A DNA stretch of 64,000 nucleotides from Acidimicrobiaceae bacterium. GTDB taxonomy: Bacteria > Actinomycetota > Acidimicrobiia > Acidimicrobiales > RAAP-2. Location: positions 86,830 to 150,829 of the forward strand of contig PKXJ01000004.1 of NCBI GenBank assembly GCA_003132305.1, read 5' to 3'. Numbering within the stretch: the first letter of the stretch is position 1; each line of letters starts with the position of its first letter. Of the stretch, positions 1-9,849 are shown piece by piece. The notes beneath the pieces are model-generated. The model was not told the DNA's origin and did no database searches. It was given only the letters and a program-made list of their open reading frames with translations. The position numbers and the translations under genes are program-made.

Positions 1-1067
1 CCGCCACCAACCGCCCCGACGTCTTGGACCCCGCCCTACTACGTCCGGGTCGCTTCGACCGCCAGATCATCGTGCCCCTGCCGGACCTCGAAGAACGTAT
101 CCCCATCTTGGAAGTACACGCCAAGGGTAAGCCCCTCGACCCGTCGGTCGACATGAACATCGTCGCGCGCGGCACGCCGGGCATGAGCGGCGCGGACCTG
201 GCGAACCTCGTCAACGAGGCGGCCCTGCACGCGGTTCGACGCAACTCCACGACCATCGGTATGGAGGACTTCGAGTCCTCGCGCGACCGCGTCTTGATGG
301 GTCAAGAGCGCGATACCTTGGTCCTGCAAGACGACGAGCGCGAGCGCATCGCCTTTCACGAAAGCGGCCACGCGCTACTGGCCTACGTCCTCGACAAAAC
401 CGATCCCCTGCACAAGATCACGATCATTCCTCGCGGCATGGCACTCGGCGTGACGATGACGTTGCCCGAAGAGGACCGCCACATCATGTCCCGCCAACAC
501 TTAGAGGACTCCCTCTGCATGCGCATGGGCGGACGCGTGGCGGAACTTCTCGTCTACGGTGACCTCTCGACGGGCGCCGCGGACGACCTGCAGCGCAACA
601 CCGAACTCGCGCGGCGCATGGTGCGCGAGTGGGGCATGTCCAAGGAGATCGGTCCCATGGCGTGGGGCTCGAACAACCAAGTGTTCCTGGGCGAAGACCT
701 CATGCACACGCGCGACTACTCCGACCACACCTCCAAGGTCATCGACGACGAAATCGAGCGAATCCTTCGAGAGCAGGAGTCGAGGGCCATTGAGGTGCTC
801 ACCCTGCACCGTCGTGGCCTCGAGTCGCTGACGCGAGCTCTGCTCGAGCGAGAGACCATCGACGGCGCCGACGCGGCCCGACTGATCGACGAAGCGAACG
901 GCGAGCCCGTTCACCCCGAGGGCACCAAAACCGTCAGTACCTTGAGTGGTATTGGTAAGGCGGCGCCCAAGAAGGAGCCGGCGCCCGTGGCGGCGGCGGT
1001 ATCGCCCACGGCGCCGCGCGTACCGGCGACGCCGAACTGGCAGCCGCCGACGCTACCTGCCGTCTAG
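1..1067 (+). CDS. ftsH: ATP-dependent zinc metalloprotease FtsH (3' part, cut by window edge)
   Basis: This membrane-anchored AAA+ protease degrades misfolded membrane proteins and short-lived regulators. The reading frame is open from base 3, so the gene starts outside the window. The first residues are the AAA second region of homology (ATNRPDVLDPALLRPGRFDR). The helical lid follows, then the M41 peptidase domain with the zinc motif HESGH at 357-371 and the downstream STGAADDL segment that carries the third metal ligand in this family. The last 50 or so residues are an Ala/Pro-rich tail, as in other actinobacterial FtsH. The transmembrane segments and Walker A/B lie upstream and cannot be seen. 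The 3' end overlaps the convergent DUF5719 gene by 15 bases. A TTA leucine codon lies at 499-501. Confidence 0.96.
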   Translation, partial: ATNRPDVLDPALLRPGRFDRQIIVPLPDLEERIPILEVHAKGKPLDPSVDMNIVARGTPGMSGADLANLVNEAALHAVRRNSTTIGMEDFESSRDRVLMGQERDTLVLQDDERERIAFHESGHALLAYVLDKTDPLHKITIIPRGMALGVTMTLPEEDRHIMSRQHLEDSLCMRMGGRVAELLVYGDLSTGAADDLQRNTELARRMVREWGMSKEIGPMAWGSNNQVFLGEDLMHTRDYSDHTSKVIDDEIERILREQESRAIEVLTLHRRGLESLTRALLERETIDGADAARLIDEANGEPVHPEGTKTVSTLSGIGKAAPKKEPAPVAAAVSPTAPRVPATPNWQPPTLPAV

Positions 1068-2417
1068 GGGCGTCACCACGTACAAGCCCACGGGCCTGCT
1101 CGGCAGTGTCAAAGAGACCACCATCGAGGGCTTCGTGGACGTCAGAAGATAGGTCGCGCTCGGCGATCTCGAGAACGAGGGAATGGTCGCAAAGAGGCTC
1201 GTGGTCTGTCCAGCGCTGAGATTTATCCCGCTCGTCACGACCCGTGACGTGGGGGCGTTAAACGTCGACACGTCCACCGTCGTGGCCCGCGACGAAGTAT
1301 TCGTCACGGTCGCGGCGGCGAAGCCAATACCGGAGAAGTCGCCGACGAGAAAGGCGTTGCTCGGCGTCGCGGGCGACGACAACGCAAACCACTTGCCCGT
1401 GCCCGTCGCGAGCGCACTGACGACCGGCACGTTCGAGTGAACCGTCAAGTTCGCGTAGCCGGCCGCCGGTATCGCCGGATTCGGCGTGACGACGACGACG
1501 CCCGTGCTGAGGGGCGCGATGGTGACCCTCTGTGGGGGCACCTTGAAGTTACTGAGCGCGACGTCCACCGTGACCTGGGCCGGCGAGTCGTTCGGATTGG
1601 CGACACGAATCTGCGCCGTGGCCGCCTCGACCGTCGTGACGTTGGGTAACCACGAGTGCTTTGACGCGTCGGTGAGACCCTGATCGTACGAGACCGTCCC
1701 CGCCGAGTTCTCGACTCCGACGATCTCGAGTGAACCGCGAAGAACCGTGACCCCGACCCCCACGTTCGAGGTGTTGACCACTTCCTTGCCCAGGTCAACC
1801 TCGGTCTGGGCGTGCGCTGGAACCGCGATTCCTTGAAAGGCCTGCGGCGCCGAGTAGCCCGTGGTCGCGTAGATCGACGCGTTGAACACCGCCGACGTGG
1901 CCGTCGGGTTGTAGACGCTTAAGTACGCGCTCGATCCCGTCGACGTGTCAAAGCCCGTCGCGTACCAGCGCGTCACGCCCGACGCCGAGCAGGGCACTTC
2001 GCTCCGGTCGGTGCCGGCAATCTCTTCACCCACCACCCCGCCGCCGCTGATCTGGACCGCGACGGCGAAGTTGTCGCCCGCGGCGCTCTTATCAACGACG
2101 CTCGGTTGCAGCGACTGCAGGCCGTGCGCGGCCAGTTCAATCGAGCCCTGCCAGGTGTTTCCCTTGTCGGAGACCACGCTCACGCTGAGGCTTCGACTGG
2201 CCGAGGCCGTGTTGTAAAACGAAACGCGCCCCGGCGCTCCGTGGGCGCTGGAGATTCCCGTGCAGTAGAGCGCGGTCGACTCCGCGTTCAATGAGACCTT
2301 AAGACCACTGGGGAGTTGCGAGGGATTGGTGGCGTGACGAAGTGACGTCACGAAGCCCGTCGCGACAAGTACTACCGCCGCCACGGTCAGGAGCGGGAGA
2401 CGGCGACGCTTAGACAT
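1053..2417 (-). CDS. DUF5719 family membrane-anchored protein
   Basis: A protein of 454 residues with a basic N-terminus (MSKRRRLP), one hydrophobic segment at about residues 8-24, and a long extracytoplasmic beta-rich region poor in charge, resembling repeated Ig-like modules. The frame runs further upstream. ATG 2417 is chosen because it overlaps the stop of the preceding glycosyltransferase gene (ATGTCTAA) and gives a clean signal anchor. I assign DUF5719 from its position: in actinobacteria such proteins follow a large GT2/membrane protein near the F420 genes, as here. Its role is unknown; an envelope role with its neighbour is inference. Confidence 0.75.
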   Translation of the reverse strand: MSKRRRLPLLTVAAVVLVATGFVTSLRHATNPSQLPSGLKVSLNAESTALYCTGISSAHGAPGRVSFYNTASASRSLSVSVVSDKGNTWQGSIELAAHGLQSLQPSVVDKSAAGDNFAVAVQISGGGVVGEEIAGTDRSEVPCSASGVTRWYATGFDTSTGSSAYLSVYNPTATSAVFNASIYATTGYSAPQAFQGIAVPAHAQTEVDLGKEVVNTSNVGVGVTVLRGSLEIVGVENSAGTVSYDQGLTDASKHSWLPNVTTVEAATAQIRVANPNDSPAQVTVDVALSNFKVPPQRVTIAPLSTGVVVVTPNPAIPAAGYANLTVHSNVPVVSALATGTGKWFALSSPATPSNAFLVGDFSGIGFAAATVTNTSSRATTVDVSTFNAPTSRVVTSGINLSAGQTTSLFATIPSFSRSPSATYLLTSTKPSMVVSLTLPSRPVGLYVVTPLDGR

Positions 2418-5400
2418 CAAGCTCCTTCGCCGGTCGCGCCGTGACGCCCCGGCGACGTCCGGTAAAGAGCCACTCGAGTCGGTGAATCCAGCCAAAGCCG
2501 AGCCAGACAATCCCCCACATGCCCAAGGTGAAAAGAGCGATAATCCCGTTCAGGGGGAACTGGTGCAAGACGATCGTGCCGACCGGGTTGGTGGGCGCCG
2601 GCGCCACGGTGTAGAAGGGCGTCCAACTGCCGAACGTCGATCGCGGCGCGGGTTTGCCATTGACGTCCAGGGCAAACGCGCCCGCGGGCGCGAGGCCCGC
2701 GACGACCGTCGAACCCGCGGTCAAGGGACCCGAGTTCGACGTTGAGCTAAAGACGGGCGCGAGCGACGTAGAGCCGGGAACGGTCGCGGCGACGATCCCG
2801 TGAAAGAGAGAGTTCGAGAAGACTTCGACCGAGGAGGTTTGAAGATTCAACGAGAGGTCGCTTTGATTATCGAGGGCCGCTACCAGCACGCCGGGCGCGC
2901 GGTGCAGCGGCGCGTTCTGGACGCCCGCGAGTTCGGGCGCCGACGAATTCATTACGACAATGGTAGAGATGCCCGCGGGCGCGAGCAGCTCACCGAGTCG
3001 AACGGTGTGTCCGGCGAGGGCGCTCTGGACCGCCTCCATGATGACGTCGCTCGTGCCCGAATCGGGGGGGCTAAAGAGCGTGGCGCCCCCGGGTAGCCCG
3101 TTCATTGACGTCGCCGCTTCGAGACCGGGCGCCACGGACCAACCCGCGAGCGGCAGGACCGAGGGATCACCGAGCCACAGGACCCGAAACCCACCGGCCG
3201 TCGAGGGCGCGAGGGTGCTCAGTGACTCCGCGACGCTCGTCGTTGGAAGATCAAAACGACCACTGCCAAAGTTGGCGAGGAAGGGCAGTATCGCCACCAG
3301 CAACGTCGCGACCGACAGACCGGCCGCGATCTGGCGCCAGCCAAAGCCCGCGTCGCGCAGGTCGTGTTCGAGAGCCCCGATTCCGAGACCGATCAGTGAC
3401 GCGAGCATCACGGCGTAGAGCGCCAACATGACGTCGAGATCGGGTGCGAACGAACCCAACCAGTGACGCGAGACGAGAGCGGTGAGTACCAGGGTCAAGG
3501 TCGCGATCACCACGATCTTTGAGGCCACCAGACGGCGATCGCCCTTGCAGAGCACGAAGGCGAAGAGCGCCGCGAGGGGTAAGAGCCAACCCCACCACGT
3601 GGCACCGAACGTGCCGTCGACGCCGCGCAGGAACAAACTAAACGACGGCGCCGACCACGGCCCCCGCGCTAGTCCAAGGATCTCGAGGGCGCGTCGCCCG
3701 GCAAAGAAGACGTCAATGGTCATCGGGAGCAGAAATATCGCGACGTTCAGAACTAACGAGCCGAGGAATCTCCACGATCCTCGAAAGGACGTCTCGGGAT
3801 CGGGCTCAATGAGTCGAGCCACCGTGACGCCCACCACCACGAGTCCAACGACTATCAACGTGGCGGGCGCCATGGCCGTCACGACGGCGAGGAGCATGAT
3901 GAGCACCATGCGCTGACCGGACTCGGTCGTGCGCCAGCCCCGATGACCAAAGGGCACCGGTTCAGAGTAGGGAACGAGTCGAAAACCCGGCACGTCCATT
4001 AAGGCAAAGATTCGTCGCACGATATAGGGCAGACCCGCCACCACCACCAGCACGTCGACGCGACCCTGGCTGATCATGTTGAGACCAACGGGCATCGCCA
4101 CGTAGGCGAAGGCGCCAAAGATTCGCGCGCGATTCGACACGCGATCCTTGAGGAGACGACCCACGCCAAAGGCGCCAACGGGCACCGCGAAAATCAGCGC
4201 CAATCGGGGCAAGGCGCCCATGCGCCCGAACACGAACGTGCCCGCGAAGGCCAGCATCCCGTAACCGGGCATGCCCGGCGTGCCCGTGCCCACCCCGTTC
4301 GAGGACCACGACGCAAAGAAGTGTCGCCACGTTCCCCACCACGAGTCGAGGGGCGCGAGCCGGCCAACCAGCGGCAGATGCGTCGCGACGAGATTGCGCG
4401 ATCCAATGAGCCACAACACCGCGACGAGTCCGACGAACGCGGCCTGCGAGCGAAAGGACGTCATGAGCCGAGAGGAGCGCGTGCGAAGTTCGAGCACTCC
4501 ACTCTCGGCGATCTCGTCGAACTCTTCGTTCTCCGAAAAGGCCGCCGCGAATCCGACGCCGGCCCCTTCGGTTTCCCCAAAGGCCTCGAGCGTTTCGTCG
4601 GGTGGCAAGATACCTCGCGCCTTGTCGTACCCTTCACGGAGCAACGTCACGAAGAAGTGCTTCAGTCGACTGGCTCCCCCGACTTGGAGTCGGTGCAACT
4701 CGGCGTCCGAGAGCACCCGGAGCCGGTGAAGTTGACGACGACGTTGTCGAACGCCCCGGCGTTGTTTGATCAACCAGCGCCACGAACCGGCGACGGCGCC
4801 CGCGCGATCGAGGTCTCGACTAGCGAGCGCGAGCGCCACCTCGAAGGTGTCGATGACCAAGAGCATCATCAACGTCCACACGACCTGACGTCGTCCCCAC
4901 CCCGTCGCGACGACGAGGAGTTCGTGGCGGCGCTGGAGGTCCTGTCGGCTGGCGCGTCGCGTACCGACGGCGGTGACGAGACGTTCGCCCGTAGCAATCG
5001 TCTCACGATGGGCCACTTTGGCGAGTGGCGCCACGACGATGCGCGCTCCCGCCACCTGCGCGCGCCAGCAGAGATCGAGGTCTTCGCCGAGGAGCGTGAT
5101 CATTGGGTCGAACCCGCGCAGCGTCGTAAAGAGGTCCGTGCGAACGAGCGTGACCCCGCCGGGCGCGACGAAGACGTCTCGCTCGAGGTCTTGTTGGCCG
5201 TGGTCAATCTCACCGAGTACCACGCGCTCTCGCACCACGCCGAATCGGTCGCACGTTTGGCCCGCGTGCAAGAGCACGAGAGTGTCTTCGTACGCCACGA
5301 CCTTGGGCGTGACGATGCCCGCGTTCGCGCGATACGCCGTCTCGACCATGAGTTGCACCGCGTCGGGTTCGAGGAGCACGTCGTCGTGACAGAAGAGAAC

Positions 5401-5661
5401 AAAGGCCGAACCGTCGATCATGAGCGCCGCTTCGTTGCAGGCCGCGCCAAATCCCCGGTTCTCGTCGAGTACGCGCACGAAGGCGTTGGGCGCGACAGCC
5501 GCAACGCGCTCGGGGACCTGCGAAGCATCCCCGTTCGCCACCACGAGCAGGCTTAGTTGCTCGTAGTTCTGAGCCGCCAAGGAAGCCGCCGTGGCTTCGA
5601 GGCCCGGCCCGGAACCGGTAGTAACGATGACGGCAACAACGGCCGGAGCACGAGAGTCCAT
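2410..5661 (-). CDS. Large GT2 glycosyltransferase fused to a polytopic membrane domain
   Basis: A 1083-residue protein. Residues 1 to about 235 form a family 2 glycosyltransferase: a nucleotide-binding N-terminus (VAVIVTTGSGPGLEATAASL), the acidic motif CHDDVLLEP near residue 92, and EDLDLCWRAQ near 190. A charged linker of about 150 residues follows. From about residue 400 there are roughly a dozen hydrophobic segments, then a large extracytoplasmic region and a last transmembrane segment near the C-terminus. Homologues sit beside DUF5719 genes in actinobacteria. It probably transfers a sugar to a lipid-linked or wall glycan, with the membrane part acting in transport or as a second enzyme. 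Substrate unknown. It overlaps the DUF5719 start by 8 bases, so the two genes are probably co-translated. Confidence 0.85.
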   Translation of the reverse strand: MDSRAPAVVAVIVTTGSGPGLEATAASLAAQNYEQLSLLVVANGDASQVPERVAAVAPNAFVRVLDENRGFGAACNEAALMIDGSAFVLFCHDDVLLEPDAVQLMVETAYRANAGIVTPKVVAYEDTLVLLHAGQTCDRFGVVRERVVLGEIDHGQQDLERDVFVAPGGVTLVRTDLFTTLRGFDPMITLLGEDLDLCWRAQVAGARIVVAPLAKVAHRETIATGERLVTAVGTRRASRQDLQRRHELLVVATGWGRRQVVWTLMMLLVIDTFEVALALASRDLDRAGAVAGSWRWLIKQRRGVRQRRRQLHRLRVLSDAELHRLQVGGASRLKHFFVTLLREGYDKARGILPPDETLEAFGETEGAGVGFAAAFSENEEFDEIAESGVLELRTRSSRLMTSFRSQAAFVGLVAVLWLIGSRNLVATHLPLVGRLAPLDSWWGTWRHFFASWSSNGVGTGTPGMPGYGMLAFAGTFVFGRMGALPRLALIFAVPVGAFGVGRLLKDRVSNRARIFGAFAYVAMPVGLNMISQGRVDVLVVVAGLPYIVRRIFALMDVPGFRLVPYSEPVPFGHRGWRTTESGQRMVLIMLLAVVTAMAPATLIVVGLVVVGVTVARLIEPDPETSFRGSWRFLGSLVLNVAIFLLPMTIDVFFAGRRALEILGLARGPWSAPSFSLFLRGVDGTFGATWWGWLLPLAALFAFVLCKGDRRLVASKIVVIATLTLVLTALVSRHWLGSFAPDLDVMLALYAVMLASLIGLGIGALEHDLRDAGFGWRQIAAGLSVATLLVAILPFLANFGSGRFDLPTTSVAESLSTLAPSTAGGFRVLWLGDPSVLPLAGWSVAPGLEAATSMNGLPGGATLFSPPDSGTSDVIMEAVQSALAGHTVRLGELLAPAGISTIVVMNSSAPELAGVQNAPLHRAPGVLVAALDNQSDLSLNLQTSSVEVFSNSLFHGIVAATVPGSTSLAPVFSSTSNSGPLTAGSTVVAGLAPAGAFALDVNGKPAPRSTFGSWTPFYTVAPAPTNPVGTIVLHQFPLNGIIALFTLGMWGIVWLGFGWIHRLEWLFTGRRRGVTARPAKELDV

Positions 5662-5740
5662 CAGTCCTACAAGGTTAGTTGGCCCAAGAGATCGGTTTTG
5701 AATGCTGCCGCGTTCAAATCCCTACGGTCACGCGAAATCT

Positions 5741-6643
5741 CTAGTTCTCGAGACGCCGCGCGGTGAGTTCGTCAACGACGTCGCCGAGCGACACGTGCAA
5801 GGGAATGCTGGGCGACCAGCCGGTCGCGCCGTTCAACTTTTCGAAGCTTCCTCGAGATACTGGGACTTCGTTCGGTCGCAGGAGCGTCGGATCAACGACG
5901 AGTTTCATCATTGGCGCGATTTGGTGCACGAGTAGGTCCGCGATGTCACGTAACGCCACGTCATGTCCCGAGGCGACGTTGTAGGTCTCACCCGCAACGC
6001 CGAGGAGCGTGAGCAGTCGATAGGCCCGCACCACGTCACGCACGTCAGTGAAGTCGCGCCGAGTAGAGAGATCACCCACCGGGATCTCGCTCTCGCCGTG
6101 CTCTCGGGCTTCGAGTAAACGACTCACGAGTGCGGGCACCACGAAGTTGAGGGCCTGGCCCGGGCCGAGGTGATTGAACGGGCGAACGATGAGAACGCGC
6201 TGGCCTCGTCGACGAGCCACGTCGTGCGCGACGCGCTCAGCTTCCACTTTGCTCGAAGAGTAGGGATTGGCGGGCGCGGCGCGAAAACTCTCGCGAATCG
6301 GGAGGTCCTCTTCGCGCACGACGCCGTAGACCTCGGACGAACTGACGATGAGCGTCGTTGACGTCGGTACGGCTTCGAAGGCGGCGTCCAGTACGCACTG
6401 GGTTCCCACGACGTTCACGCGCGTGAACTCACTGGCGTGGTCCCACGACTCACCCACGTGGGTCAGCGCCGCGAGGTGGTACGTAACGTCGGGGCGACAG
6501 GCTTGGAAGACTTCGCGCATGCTTTTTGCGTCCGTGACGTCGCGCTCGCGGTCGATGCTGTCCACCTCGTCACCGCTCTCTCGCAAGTGTGCTACTAGGT
6601 GCCGACCGACAAAGCCTTGGGAGCCAGTGACGAGGGCGCGCAT
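5741..6643 (-). CDS. NAD(P)-dependent sugar epimerase/dehydratase (extended SDR)
   Basis: A 300-residue Rossmann enzyme of the GDP-mannose 4,6-dehydratase / GDP-6-deoxy-mannose reductase type. The coenzyme motif TGSQGFVG is at residues 5-12, the Ser of the triad lies in VSSSEVYG, and the YxxxK pair is in NPYSSSKVEAERV. The frame extends upstream, but ATG 6643 is used: it starts right at the Rossmann strand and lies 1 base past the stop of the preceding glycosyltransferase. It probably makes the nucleotide sugar used by the three glycosyltransferases of this operon. The exact sugar cannot be told from sequence alone. Last gene of the operon. Confidence 0.85.
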   Translation of the reverse strand: MRALVTGSQGFVGRHLVAHLRESGDEVDSIDRERDVTDAKSMREVFQACRPDVTYHLAALTHVGESWDHASEFTRVNVVGTQCVLDAAFEAVPTSTTLIVSSSEVYGVVREEDLPIRESFRAAPANPYSSSKVEAERVAHDVARRRGQRVLIVRPFNHLGPGQALNFVVPALVSRLLEAREHGESEIPVGDLSTRRDFTDVRDVVRAYRLLTLLGVAGETYNVASGHDVALRDIADLLVHQIAPMMKLVVDPTLLRPNEVPVSRGSFEKLNGATGWSPSIPLHVSLGDVVDELTARRLEN

Positions 6644-6644
6644 C

Positions 6645-7760
6645 TCAGCTACGTGCCTGTTCGTACGCCACCAGGTGCTGAGCGACGCAGGCCTCCCACG
6701 TAAAGTGCTCGGACCGTTCGCGAGCGCGTCTCGACCATTGACGTCGATCGTCCTCACTTGTTTCGAGGACGTCGAGGAGTGCCGCCGCGAGGGCTTCGGC
6801 GTTGCCGACGGGCACTAGTCGCGCCGCGTCACCGGCGACTTCAGCCATGACGGTGTCCTTCGTGGTCACCACCGACGCACCACAGGCCATCGCTTCAAGG
6901 ACGGGTAGACCGAACCCCTCCCCCCGCGACGGGTAAGCCACGGCGCGAGCTCGGCGAAAGAGCGCCGGTAGCAGCGCGTCATCAACGAAGCCGAGGCGAC
7001 GGATTCGAGCGTGAAAGGGGTGCGTGCCAATCTGCGCCTCGATCGGACCCACGCCCCAGCCGGCCTGGCCCGCGAGCCACAACTCGACCTCGTTGTCGCA
7101 ACGCGCGATCTCACGAAAGGCCTCGAGCAACACGTCCAGTCCCTTGCGCGGTTCAAAGGTACCCACGAAGAAGATGAAGGGAACATCAACTTCGAGACCA
7201 TAGTCGCGAAAGGTGGACTCGTCGTGAAGATCCAACGTGTCGAATCTCGCGAGCTCGACGCCCAGTGGCGCGACCACGATCGGTGCGTGCGCGGGAAAGA
7301 TCTCCTCCAAGAGTCGAGCACTAAACGCGCTCACGCTCACCAAGACGCGAGCGTGTTGCGTCGAGTACTTGACGGCTCGTCGAAAGAAGGCGACCTTCGA
7401 ACGTTGGTGCCACTCGGGATTGGTGAAGAACGTGAGGTCGTGGATGGTGACCACAGTAGGCGTCGAGCGTCGACGGGGCATTGTGTAGTGCGGGGCGTGC
7501 CATACGTCCGCCGCGCGCGCGACGGGACTCCGTCCGAGGGCCCACGCTTCGTTCGCGAGTCGCGCGACGCGTCCGTTCGGCACCAGACCAATCACCTCGG
7601 CTCGAGGTGACACGTCGCGCCAGCGATCAGTGTCGCCGCGGCGCGTGACCAGCGTGGTCGTGACGTCAACCTCGGGCAAACGACGGGCGAGCTCGGCGAT
7701 GTAGCGACCGGCACCCGCAATCTTGGGCGGAACGGCGGACACGTCCAGCGCAACTTTCAC
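6645..7760 (-). CDS. GT4-type glycosyltransferase
   Basis: A 371-residue GT-B glycosyltransferase. The N-terminal domain begins KVALDVSAVPPKIAGAGRYI. The donor-binding C-terminal domain has FVGTFEPRKGLDVLLEAF and the ExxxxxxLPxxE-like motif in SRGEGFGLPVLEAMACG. GTG 7760 overlaps the upstream stop as GTGA, the pattern used by the genes before it. A start at 7799 would add 13 residues not expected for the family. It is cytoplasmic or peripheral on the inner membrane face and probably adds one sugar to a lipid-linked glycan. The acceptor is unknown. Confidence 0.88.
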   Translation of the reverse strand: MKVALDVSAVPPKIAGAGRYIAELARRLPEVDVTTTLVTRRGDTDRWRDVSPRAEVIGLVPNGRVARLANEAWALGRSPVARAADVWHAPHYTMPRRRSTPTVVTIHDLTFFTNPEWHQRSKVAFFRRAVKYSTQHARVLVSVSAFSARLLEEIFPAHAPIVVAPLGVELARFDTLDLHDESTFRDYGLEVDVPFIFFVGTFEPRKGLDVLLEAFREIARCDNEVELWLAGQAGWGVGPIEAQIGTHPFHARIRRLGFVDDALLPALFRRARAVAYPSRGEGFGLPVLEAMACGASVVTTKDTVMAEVAGDAARLVPVGNAEALAAALLDVLETSEDDRRQWSRRARERSEHFTWEACVAQHLVAYEQARS

Positions 7761-8842
7761 TGCCACGCCGCCAGGTGATCGAGCGCCGCGTTTCGCCACG
7801 TCAGCGACGCCACCGAGGCGCGTCGACGTTGACGCGCGTCTTCGTCGTCACTCTGCGACAAGGCTTGCACGAGACCTTCGGCGATGGCCTCGACGTCGAG
7901 TGGATCGACGCGCACCACTTCGCTGTTGCTGGCGACGCTCGGCGTCGTGACGCTCGCGACGACCCGGGCGCCCGCGTGCAGGGCCTCCACCGGCGGCAGT
8001 CCCCAACCTTCGGCCCGAGGAACGTAGGCAAAGATGCTCGCGTCGCGGTAGAGACCCTTCAAGAGGGACCCCGACACGAGACCCAGGGCCACGGCGTTGG
8101 GGCGCTCCACGTCGTCGCCCCAGCCCGACGGCCCCACGAGAACCAGTGGACCAAGATCACGGTTCGTCGAAGAAGCGAGCGCGTGGGCCTTCGCCAAGCG
8201 TTCCAGATTCTTCCTCGGCTCGCGCGTTCCGACGTACAACGTAAAGGGCCCCTCGACGCCACGTTGCACGAGAGCGGCGCGCACCTGGGCTTCGCTGTCG
8301 GGCACCGTGAGCTCGTCGTCGACCCCGAGGCGCGAATCGTGCACTCGCCCAGGATCGAATCCCTCGTCGATCAATCGCAGAGCCAGACCCGGCGCCGTGG
8401 AGATAATGCGCACGTCGTCTCGTCGTTTCAGCAACTGCAAGCGCCCCTCGTGAAACCGGATGCCGTGCGGGGTGCTCGCGCTCGGTTCGTCGCGCCACAA
8501 GAGGTCGTGCAGCGCCGCCGAGTGCACGGCGTCCTTCTTTCCACCACCAAAGGGTCCGGCCAGCGAGGTCGCGTGCACGACGTCACTGAAGGCCGGCACG
8601 CCCACGGACCGTCGCGCCCACAGTCGTGTCAACACGTTGATCGACGCGTTCGCGTTCACGCGTTCGAGGGCGAGGTCGGAGATGTCCTGCGTTGGATCGC
8701 CGCGCGGCGTGATACCCACCAGACGGAGCGACTCGTCGTTCAGCGAATCGAGGCCCTGCACCAGTCCTCGCACGTACGTGGCGATACCCCCAGGCTGGGG
8801 TCGAAAGAACTGGTCGAGCGAAATGCTGACGGCGCGGGTCAC
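7757..8842 (-). CDS. GT4-type glycosyltransferase
   Basis: A 361-residue GT-B glycosyltransferase, second of three in a row. It starts with a glycine-rich acceptor-side loop (FFRPQPGGIATYVRGL) and has the C-terminal donor site TLYVGTREPRKNLERLAKA and PRAEGWGLPPVEALHAG. Its GTG start at 8842 overlaps the upstream stop as GTGA, and its own stop overlaps the next start in the same way, so translation of the run looks coupled. It likely acts on the same surface glycan as its neighbours. Specificity is unknown. Confidence 0.87.
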   Translation of the reverse strand: MTRAVSISLDQFFRPQPGGIATYVRGLVQGLDSLNDESLRLVGITPRGDPTQDISDLALERVNANASINVLTRLWARRSVGVPAFSDVVHATSLAGPFGGGKKDAVHSAALHDLLWRDEPSASTPHGIRFHEGRLQLLKRRDDVRIISTAPGLALRLIDEGFDPGRVHDSRLGVDDELTVPDSEAQVRAALVQRGVEGPFTLYVGTREPRKNLERLAKAHALASSTNRDLGPLVLVGPSGWGDDVERPNAVALGLVSGSLLKGLYRDASIFAYVPRAEGWGLPPVEALHAGARVVASVTTPSVASNSEVVRVDPLDVEAIAEGLVQALSQSDDEDARQRRRASVASLTWRNAALDHLAAWQ

Positions 8843-9849
8843 GGATTCCAGCCTCGCACGACTTCTCGATAGAGTGCGGCGTACGCGCGCGCGGCGGTGG
8901 CTGGTGCAAAATCTTCAGCCCTCGAGCGACCGGCCGCCGTCATGATGGCTCGGCGTGTCGGACTCTCCCAGATCTCGTTAAGGGTGGGGATGACCTCGTC
9001 GTCACTCTCGGTCAAGGCGGCCGCGCCGCTCAAGAGTTCTCGATTGATCGTCGTCGCGCGGGCAATCGTTGGCACGCCAGCCGCGAGGGCCGCGATGGCG
9101 AACGAGGGAAAGCGCGCGCCGTCAGAGACGTGAAGGACGACCCTCGCCTCGCGGAGCGCGCTGCGCGCGTCGCTCCTCGGTCGCAAGCGCACGCCGAGTC
9201 CTCTGGAGCGAATTCGTTGCGCCATCTGCGCGCTGGTGACTGCCTCGACGTGGGTACCTTGACTCTTGGCGAACTCGATCAGTGCGGGGGCCAAGGTGAA
9301 AAACGGCTTCACGACGCCGGTCAGGTTCACGACGATCGCCGTACCCGTCACGGTGGGCTGAACGAGTGGGACGGCCGGGGGCACGACGACGACGCGCGCT
9401 CGATCGATGTCGAGCACACTCTGTACTTCGCGACCCGCACTTCTCGTGGACGCGACGAGCGTCGCTCCGTGGCGAACGGCACGACGTAGTTGATTTATGC
9501 GCTGGTACTCGCGCGACTCGCCTCGGAGTGGTCGCAGATCATCGACCGAAATTATGAGCGGCGTCGACTTGGTCGGCGGTGTCGTACGACCCGCGACGTG
9601 CACGACGTCCACCGGATCGAGGAGTCGATCGAGCGAGGGGCCGAGGCTTCGTCGCCACAACGGCGTCCAGAGCGAGCGAAGCGCCAGTCGCGCTTCGTTG
9701 GGTGACGTGGGCGCCGAGTGTGAACGAAAGCGCACCAGCACACACTCGCCCGTGGCGTCGAGCGCGTTCGCCAGATCCGTCATCGAGTTGCCCAGTGACT
9801 CGAGCGAGCCGTCGAGATCGAGGCCAACTCGGGGAAGTTCAGAACTCAC
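8839..9849 (-). CDS. GT4-like glycosyltransferase
   Basis: About 336 residues from GTG 9849, which overlaps the stop of the serine hydrolase gene (GTGA). Longer upstream readings only run through that gene. The GT-B fold is suggested by VLVRFRSHSAP and IISVDDLRPLRG in the N-terminal half and by RVVLHVSDGARFPSFAIAAL in the C-terminal half, where the usual EGFGLP loop is replaced by DGARFPSF. The conserved donor-site Glu therefore appears altered, so this is the most divergent of the three enzymes. It may use a different donor or be less active. Confidence 0.72.
   Translation of the reverse strand: MSSELPRVGLDLDGSLESLGNSMTDLANALDATGECVLVRFRSHSAPTSPNEARLALRSLWTPLWRRSLGPSLDRLLDPVDVVHVAGRTTPPTKSTPLIISVDDLRPLRGESREYQRINQLRRAVRHGATLVASTRSAGREVQSVLDIDRARVVVVPPAVPLVQPTVTGTAIVVNLTGVVKPFFTLAPALIEFAKSQGTHVEAVTSAQMAQRIRSRGLGVRLRPRSDARSALREARVVLHVSDGARFPSFAIAALAAGVPTIARATTINRELLSGAAALTESDDEVIPTLNEIWESPTRRAIMTAAGRSRAEDFAPATAARAYAALYREVVRGWNP

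Noticed and set aside
4321-5556. A 411-residue open frame on the plus strand within the GT2/membrane gene
   Set aside because: It is rich in Arg/His/Asp/Glu with no fold-like pattern, and the minus-strand frame has clear GT2 motifs. It is a GC-driven shadow.
7775-8872. A 365-residue plus-strand open frame over the second GT4 gene
   Set aside because: Arg/His-rich composition and no motif; opposite strand encodes a GT4 enzyme with intact donor site.
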